Position numbers and translations under genes: made by a program. Below, one piece after another: positions 56,683 to 64,000 of a stretch of 64,000 nucleotides of DNA (the stretch's first letter is position 1; the number at the start of each line of letters is the position of its first letter). Source of the DNA: Gonatopus flavifemur (Eukaryota > Arthropoda > Insecta > Hymenoptera > Dryinidae). The notes beneath the pieces were generated by a model that was given only the letters and a program-made list of their open reading frames with translations, searched no databases and was not told the DNA's origin. The stretch lies in contig JAFFJZ010000006.1 in the NCBI GenBank assembly GCA_018340375.1, positions 28,402,001 to 28,466,000 on the forward strand, given 5' to 3'.

Positions 56683-58175
56683 CACGGAAAAAATGATTTG
56701 ATGAATATTTAGATAGCTGTGTTTTTTAGTTGGATCAACAAAAGCTACTGCTATAGGTAGCTGAAATTTAGCTATTCTAGCAAAACTTTTAGCTAACTTC
56801 TAGTTACTATAGTCAATTGTTTTTTTCCGTACCATGGATTTGTCGAAAGGGTCTATTCAAATATTCGACAGCTAGGAAATTTAGTTGTGCTAGCTAAATT
56901 TTCTTTGTCATAACTATATTTTTTATTCTCATTGAATATACCATTTTATTCATATTTCAGACAGCTAGCCTTCACGGAAAAAATAATTTCGCTGCAGCAG
57001 CTAAGTAGCTAGCACGGACACGGACAGTCATTCAATTGGCTTCTGCAGCTAAATTTTAGCTGTTACAGCAAAAAAAATTTGCATTTGTAGTTAATTTATT
57101 TGCGGTAACAGCTAAAATTTAGCTGCAGGAGCTAATTTAATGGCTGTCCATGTCCAACTAGAGTCTAGCTGGCGTGAATAAAAATCTAGCTGCGGCAACT
57201 AACATTTAGTTGTCTCAACTAGGTACCTTTCTCTCAGTGTACGCATGAAAAAATGAAATAGCTGTAGTTATTTATTAGCTACCACAGTGGAGAATCGTAG
57301 CTGTGAATGCACAGGGTTCCCGGTTGATATTTGGATAGCCAAATAAGTTAGCTGTTGAATTTTCGCTGGCGCGGCTACATTTCTTGCTGTTGCTGCGAAG
57401 TGAGTAGTTGTGGCAGTTGAAAAAATAGCGCCCATAAGTAATTTCCACTTATCTAAACGCCTAGCTAGTAAATTTTTCTTGCGTAACGTATATCGCAACG
57501 AATTCAGGAAATTTTCTATCGCGACAAATCGAGGTATTACGTATAGAATAGCGAATCTTTCTGCTAACCTAGCTAAAAATTCCCTGTCAGCAAAATTTTT
57601 TGTATTTTATATAAAATAGCAAACAAATTTTGCTGAAAGAGTCGACATTCTTTGCTACGACAGCTCAAAAATCAATATTTCAGCTAATAAAATTGCTCGT
57701 TATTACGATTCAACTATCTGTTTTTGATTAAGAAAGTAGGTTTTGAACGAAACAATCCAGCCCAGTTTGATCCATTGGATTTTGTTTTGGAAAAAGCCCT
57801 CTTGAAATAACTCTACGAAACTTTGGGGAAAAAAGTGAGGGAAGTGTCGAAAAAACTGTTATTCGCAATTACATTGAGTTATTCAACTTGTACCTCTATA
57901 ATTATGAACATAATAAATTACCTCGGAGTTTGCGGTGACAGCGAAATCTGATTTTGCTGCTACCTTTTGTTGTACAGCGATCTTGTGAGCTTTGATAGCG
58001 AATTTTCAGCTATGGCAGCAGAAAATTTTCACTTCTCCAACAACATTCGTTTGCTATTCTATGAAAAGTGTAAAAATTTACTGGAGGAGCAAACATTTTT
58101 GCTGTCATAGCTAACGAGATTGCGGGGATAACAGATCACAGATCGCTGTTACAGCAAATTTCTTTTTCCTCCGTG
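56683..58175. mobile_element. 1.5-kb element rich in AGCT/CAGC words, TA duplication
   Basis: Ends CACGGAAAAAA and TTTTTCCTCCGTG with TA on both sides. The interior consists largely of repeated short words such as TTTAGCTGTTACAGC, ATTTAGCTGCAG, GCTGTCATAGC and CAGCTAAAAT in both orientations. Similar words occur at 54600-54840 and 60190-60250. No ORF of interest. Confidence 0.6.
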
Positions 58176-59880
58176 TACAGGTGAAGTAAAATTCGAATGA
58201 TAACTATAAGTACTGAATTATCACGGAACAAAACGCATTTCCAATTAATCTTAATGGCTAGTATGAAGATATTTTGAGATCATTCGAGACACATCATTAA
58301 ATTAAAATGTAGAGTAAATTTGTAAATTTTCAACCAAGTATTTCACTTGTATCAAATGTAAGTACGTGAGATGAACCACGATTCAAGAACGTGAATAGAA
58401 TCCTCGTTGAACTCTTTTCGAACTCATGAATTCATCAAGAATTCTGCAAATGTGAACTCTATTTTGAAAATATGGGATGTGAGACCGTGATATAAACGAA
58501 CAACAAATCCGAATTGATAAAACACGTTTTTTCAAATCTTGATTGACAGAGGATTTGTTTTTCAACCGAATTATTCGAAATTAAAAAGACGATACGATTA
58601 TTTTTTTGTTAGAATTTGAAACAACTTCCATGCCCTCGTTTTTTTTTCCTCGTGCCAACTCGGGCGTCTTTGAATCAAGAAAATATTCTCTTTGTGAGAA
58701 ATACGCAAATATTTTCTTAGTAAGAGACCCTCATTATTCGAGAAAAATGTTTCGTACAAAAGAATTCTCCGTAGTCCGAGTATCAGTCATTCGATATAGT
58801 ATCTCTTGGGAGATTTTTTCTCTTTCCAACTTTGATCGACAAATCAATTACATATTTCAACAAAATATTCTATCGAGAAGAATATTATATCTTTACACGT
58901 CCTAAACCTTGGGAATATTTTTCTTTTCCGATAAATAACGGAATCATAAGTATACGTTTAATAAAGAAAATAAAAGAATTTATGTCTTCGATAATACGTA
59001 TTATGTGTGTTGTGTGCGTGATCGGAAACGATTCCGAGTACATGTGCTAACAAACGTAGGTAAGAGAACGAACGGGGTGCTGCTCGCTCACTTAGACCCG
59101 TGGACGAGACGTTGAAAATCATGGGTCAAAGGCCTTTCCGTTGCTCTCTGCGGCTCCTGATCTCTACGAGTGGTAGTACAATGTACCAGGAACGAACGAG
59201 TTATATCTTCGGATTTTATGCATCCGTGGTGTGAATTGAATTCGGAAGTCGCTCGTTTACACGTTCATTCGAATTTTTGATTCATCTTTTTTTTTTTTTG
59301 TTTTATCTGCTGTTTTGAAGGTTGGATCGTTTACTGAAACGAATCTGTAAGTTGAAGACTCAAAATCTCGCAATATTACATTCTTTCAACGCTGTTTTCA
59401 GTTTCGAGGAGTCAATTCGAGAAAACCATTTTATTTCAATGTTTATTTACAAATGTCTTCAATCGCCACTGATCAATTTAAAAGAATTTCAAAGTATCGT
59501 ATATTTTCTTGTGTAACGATCTGTTTTACCGAAATCCTTTTGAGGAAAATTCAATTGGAAATTTCAAATTAATGTAGTATTAAGATGCAATAATCACGAT
59601 TCGAGACTCGTAGAGTACTTATATACACGCTTCATGGAAATAATTAATTTCAACCCGTTATGATTTTCTTATCGTTTATAGAGATCAAACTTGTATTCTG
59701 TATTGGATATCGATGATTTGCGGTTTGAGAAATAATTGGAGAACTATTACAACTTAATTTCAACCGTGGTTTTCCATCGATGCTCCATCATTAGTGGATC
59801 AGGTTCATCTAACCATCCAGATAGATTCGAATTTCCCTCTCTCTGACCGGAGCAAGCGGGCCAATTTTTCTCAGATCATA

Positions 59881-60109
59881 CACTGAAAACACAGTTTGTT
59901 CCAGCCAAATAAAATTTTGGTTGAAATGAACGCAAAAAAACTTTTTGGTTGGTTGAAATAACATTTATTTGGGGTGAACAAAATTTGATTCGCAATAATT
60001 AAGGCTTTCATACAGACAAATAAATTTTCTTTGTCCTGAATAAATTTGATTTCAGCCAACGAAGAAGTTTCTTTGCGTTCATTGCAACCAAAATTTTGTT
60101 TTCTCAGTG
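59881..60109. mobile_element. 229-bp hairpin MITE, ends CACTGA(G)AAAACA, TA duplication
   Basis: Arms AAATAAAATTTTGGTTGAAA + TGAACGCAAA and the inverse (TTTGCGTTCATTGCAACCAA + AATTTTG). TA at 59879-59880 and 60110-60111. Confidence 0.7.
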
Positions 60110-60610
60110 TAAGAACTAAAACATTGATCCAATTTTACACGGCGAAAATGATTTAGGTACAGGGTTTACATTAAATGAATTTTTCGCTGTCATAACTGAA
60201 ATTTAGCCACAGCCTGTGCTAACCATTTCGCTGCTGCAGCTAACTGGAAATATGACTCTTCGGCATCTCAGGCTCTGCCTTGAGTCGAGTTTGCGCAATT
60301 TGGAGAGAAGGCAGTTTCTAGCTGCACTGAGAAAAATTCATAATTAAATTCATTATGTCATCTTAGAAATGGAGGAACATACTGACTCCCCAATAAAATT
60401 TAGTATAACGAAGTGAAAATTGATATGGTTTATCAACAGAAATCTGATCAAATTCACAATCTTTTATACAGGGTTGAAACCATTTTAGCCACCTTTGGTT
60501 TTTATTGTCGTTCTAACCAATCTAAACAATGTCCAAGCGAAAGAATTGCATTCTGGAAGGTCCTATGATTTCCAAACAAACAAAAGAATACTCTGCTAAT
60601 AACTAACCCA

Positions 60611-61041
60611 CACGGAGAGAAAAATGCAGGTCGAAAATATAGTAATTTTTAATAGAACATTTCTTAGAATCTGAGACTCTTCCTTGAGTTTGTAATAAAG
60701 GTAAAACGGTTCACATTTTTGTTGAACATTACTTTAAAAACAATGAAAAAATATCAATACTCAACAAATCGTAGAAGTTAATATGAACATTCCGAAAGTC
60801 GTGCCTGAAATTTTACAAAGTAAATAACAACATTTTCATACGTGACTTTTGGAATATTCATATTTGTTTCTATTGTCTGTCAAGTATTGATAGTTTTTCA
60901 TTGTTTTTCGAGTAATATTCGACAAAAATGTGAACCGTTTTATGTTTATTACAAACTTAAGACATATTTCCAGATTTTAAGATATATTCTCCAATTATCT
61001 ATTAAAGATTATCATATTTTTGACCTGCATTTTTCTCCGTG
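60611..61041. mobile_element. 431-bp element of the CACGGAGA(GA)AAATGCAGG family, CA duplication
   Basis: Ends CACGGAGAGAAAAATGCAGG + TCGAAAATATAGTAAT and the inverse at 61006-61041. CA on both sides. Shares its interior with 31094-33289. Confidence 0.7.
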
Positions 61042-62750
61042 CACTGCTCCCTTGTTTCTAATTAAGCAATTATCATGAAAGTCATCCCATATTTCAATCA
61101 TGGTTTCATACGAGTTAAAACAGAATTTAGATAACACAGCCACGAGGAGGACCGCTTTCAAATTCGTAATAAAAAATTTCTTACAGTTTTTAACCAATTA
61201 TCATGGAACTTATATGGGATCATTATACCAGACAAAAATTACAATTTTTATCAACAGATTGAAGGCATCGCGGTTCATAGAAGATAATTGCTCCACATTA
61301 GATCGATAAATTACTATTTAAAAAAACAAAATAATTACTATTTAAATGGTAATTCATTGAACTAATGTGGAGATGGATAAAGATAAAGATTGTAATTTTT
61401 ACGCTTTCCCTACTGTACATACATCCCTGGTTAAAGTCTCATAACAATTCATAAGAAAATGTTCTTACTATAAAACTTCATGAATGTCCTGTTGCAAAAC
61501 CCATAATGTTTCATAATGAGAGCATTTTCTTCTGCATTGCCAGAAGAGTTTATCCCGGGTGATTTTTGTAATCTTATTCCATACACAATATCAATGGGAT
61601 AAATTGTACTAATTTTGACAAAATTTGACCGATTTTGATCATTTTAACCAATTTTATCCTTTGGTTTGGTTAATTTCCAAAAAAAGCCGGCATGTTTTCA
61701 ATTCTGGGTTTATAACTAATTCCATTACAAGTTAATATGTTTCTCCATTTTCAACCCTTCAAGTACACACATGTTTCAACACTTTCGGAGTACACACAGG
61801 TGCAAATTCGCACCCCGCAACTTTACCGATTAATAACTCGGTTCCTGTTCGACCAATTTGCCCTGACTTTTTATCAATTTGCAAGGAGAACTGTGCAGAT
61901 CAACGTGATATGGAAGAAAAACACAAGAATAAAATCAATTTCTGACAACAAACGGAGTCTCACAGTGATTTGTATACTTGAAGGTTTAAGATCTCATAGT
62001 AAACTCAACTATAAATTCACCTCAATGTGGGTGTTTATCCTCTCCACACGAGTATGAAAAGAACATCGAATTGATTGGAGTTTTTTTTTTAAAAAGAACA
62101 AGAATATCCCTCATTCGGTGAGCAATTGGATCACCTCAAGGATTAGGCAACCAAAACAAGTATAGCAGAAGCTGAAAGAGCAGTACCTGGCCGACCCAGC
62201 GACCCAGTGACAGAAATCATGGAATCACCTTTCATATTGAATATCGAATACCGATAATCTCCACTCCAATGACGTGGCAATATTTTCATAGCCGTATCCT
62301 AAATTCCCTGAAAAATTTATCGTTCTACGAAAATACGAAGAAACCTCGGGTAATCAGAAATTTTAATATTCAAAGTGAATTCCAATGCGGAACGAGAGGA
62401 GGAGGAGGAGGAGCCAAAAAAAGGTTCAATATTATTCGTAGGACTTTCTAAATCCTAGAACTGCTCTCAGAACTACTCGGAAATACCGTGATACTGACCC
62501 AGTGATATGTTTCCCTTATTCCAACCGAGAACGCGTACATAAGAACCACGAGCAAGGATTCACCCAAATCTCCAACATAAGGCATGAAATATCGAACATC
62601 GATAATCTTTACCTTCTAAAAGAAAACGAAAGATATGTATATTGCACGTCATATGTATCCTTTTCTCGATATTTTGCTCACGCTTGTAACAGATAACGAA
62701 TGAATTTCAATATTTTTCTCTCTCAAAATGTAGCGATAGGTATCAGCGCT

Positions 62751-62775
62751 TGAGAGAGAGAGAGAGAGAGAGAGC
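62751..62775 (+). repeat. (GA)n microsatellite
   Basis: About 12 GA units. A similar run occurs at 43090-43109. Confidence 0.85.
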
Positions 62776-63490
62776 GAGTGGGAGATTCTCTCGAAAACGA
62801 AACTTCTCTCCAGTCAGATTTCAATGACCGAAGGATAATATTCAAATATTGGGTTATTTAAAACAAGGGGGGACGTACAATCGTAATCACGCAGAAAAAT
62901 TTGATTGCAAAAATGACTATTTTTTGTCGTAAATTGGTATGATTGAAAAATATTGACAGTAATTTATAACCTAAGTGTATTATTTCATACGCACGTAGTG
63001 AATAATTGTCAGCTACGATGGTAAAAATGAAGATTCAGCGTGAGAAAATATATTTCAGTAATAACAACTATGATTTTGTTTGAACAACTATTCTGAATTT
63101 TGAAAGCCACGAATCACATTTACTACCAATAATATTTTCCAACGGCGCTCGAGATTTCCTCACAATTATCGCACGCAACGAGTTAGTTGTCGTCCAGTTT
63201 AGGTTTTCTCGTTTAGTCTTTCAATGAAACTTCAAAACAACGAATTCATAAGTGCGAGCGTAGCAAAGCGGCTTTAATTGTAAGATTTATAGGTAGATAT
63301 AAGTATATTATTCTTAAGTTCGAATCCCCTCCGCGTAGTTAGGATTTTTCATTATAAACTGTATTCAAGAATGTATTAAAAATAACATGATTGCGATCAA
63401 CAAATATAGTGGTAATAACTCGAAGGTTGGACAACATGAACTAACAAATGTGCCTGGGAAATACGTTTTTGCAAGTAAATTTTTTTTTTA

Positions 63491-63626
63491 CATGACAATT
63501 ATTATTGCCTTTGCTTCGATTTTTAGAGCTCTCGCTTGCGAGAATCTTGAAACAAAGTGCAAAGAAGCATTACGATGCCTGGAATCATCGATATTACCTT
63601 TGTTATTTTTCCTGAAGAAATTTTGA
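63491..63626 (+). CDS. Short ORF with signal-like start (unverified)
   Basis: Inside a longer chance frame, MTIIIAFASIFRALACENLE... has a short hydrophobic start followed by two Cys (CENLETKCKEALRC) and a hydrophobic end. It could be part of a small secreted protein, but no family is recognised and the tail is hydrophobic. Probably chance. Confidence 0.12.
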
Positions 63627-64000
63627 AAGTTTTCACAAAGTGAAGTTTGCCATCGTGATAATTTTATTTTTTAATTATTTTAATGATGATATTACCTACG
63701 TATTTTACTACTTTTATTAACCATCAAATTTCTCTCCGTGTATTCTTTCATCACTCGGAACTAATTTCAATTCATTCGGTCAAATAAATAATTTTTTTCG
63801 GTGCGTATTCGCTCGAAGTTGAGCCTTATTTTACCATTGAGTCGTGATTTTACGTCTTCTCAGGATGATAATTGTTGTACCAAGGATCAGATAGAATAAC
63901 GTCTTTGGATGAATTAGAAGAAGAAAGAAGTGCAAAAACGACATGTAGTGAGTATAGGCGCGAGATCGTTAGGACGAAATAACGGTACTGCTCGCTTGAG

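Larger units (their letters stand above)
53589..64000. other. Repeat-rich DNA without recognisable gene
   Basis: No ORF here looks like a known protein, and I see no convincing tRNA or other RNA gene. It may include upstream noncoding Shank exons or its promoter, which I cannot place. Contains the repeats listed separately and simple repeats. Confidence 0.55.

Noticed and set aside
58606..58905. ORF of 99 codons as a possible gene
   Set aside because: No recognisable domain, no plausible splice context, composition as in surrounding A+T-rich DNA.
63245..63345. tRNA-like stretch with GTTCGAATCCCC
   Set aside because: The T-loop-like string lacks a pairing T stem (TTAAG against CCCCT) and the acceptor ends do not pair, so it is not a tRNA gene.

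Overview
The window is nuclear DNA of an insect, most likely a hymenopteran. It has two conserved animal genes with GT-AG introns, a high A+T content outside exons, and very dense transposon remnants. The insect-type Shank/Prosap architecture and a Ty3/Gypsy element point to an arthropod; the order is an inference.

Layout. (1) 1-2505, plus strand: the 3' part of WDR19/IFT144, a ciliary intraflagellar transport (IFT-A) subunit, in seven exons that join in frame to a stop at 2505. (2) 2506-6928: A+T-rich convergent intergenic DNA. (3) 6929-42638, minus strand: a complete Shank (Prosap) coding region, a postsynaptic scaffold, which I resolved into 15 coding exons. They total 4986 nt (1661 codons plus stop) with every splice phase compatible. 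Domain order is SPN, ankyrin repeats, a disordered exon with a repeated IPSTEQ-like motif, SH3, PDZ, then a long disordered tail with polyQ. No SAM domain is visible. Intron 1 (about 20.5 kb) and the intron between exons 6 and 7 (about 5.5 kb) are packed with nested palindromic DNA transposons. (4) 43182-53584, minus strand: a very young full-length Ty3/Gypsy LTR retrotransposon. It has 1.8 kb LTRs with only two differences, a GTGT target duplication, a tRNA-Lys type primer binding site, a polypurine tract, gag, pol and a third ORF of unknown function. It lies upstream of Shank coding exon 1, probably inside a 5'UTR intron. (5) 53585-64000: repeat-rich DNA with no recognisable gene.

The most unusual observations are these. 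Both LTRs carry three perfect splice donor/acceptor pairs on the strand opposite to gag-pol, which suggests a spliced antisense transcription unit kept through retrotransposition. The third ORF is not env-like. A large group of foldback elements, with CCC...GGG or CAC(T/G)G...C(A/C)GTG ends, are flanked by 2-bp duplications of varying sequence. Shank carries the IPSTEQ repeats, lacks a SAM domain, has an SH3 with a lost tryptophan, and has an in-frame start-stop codon pair just upstream of its start.

The two host genes are not functionally linked; they are convergent neighbours.
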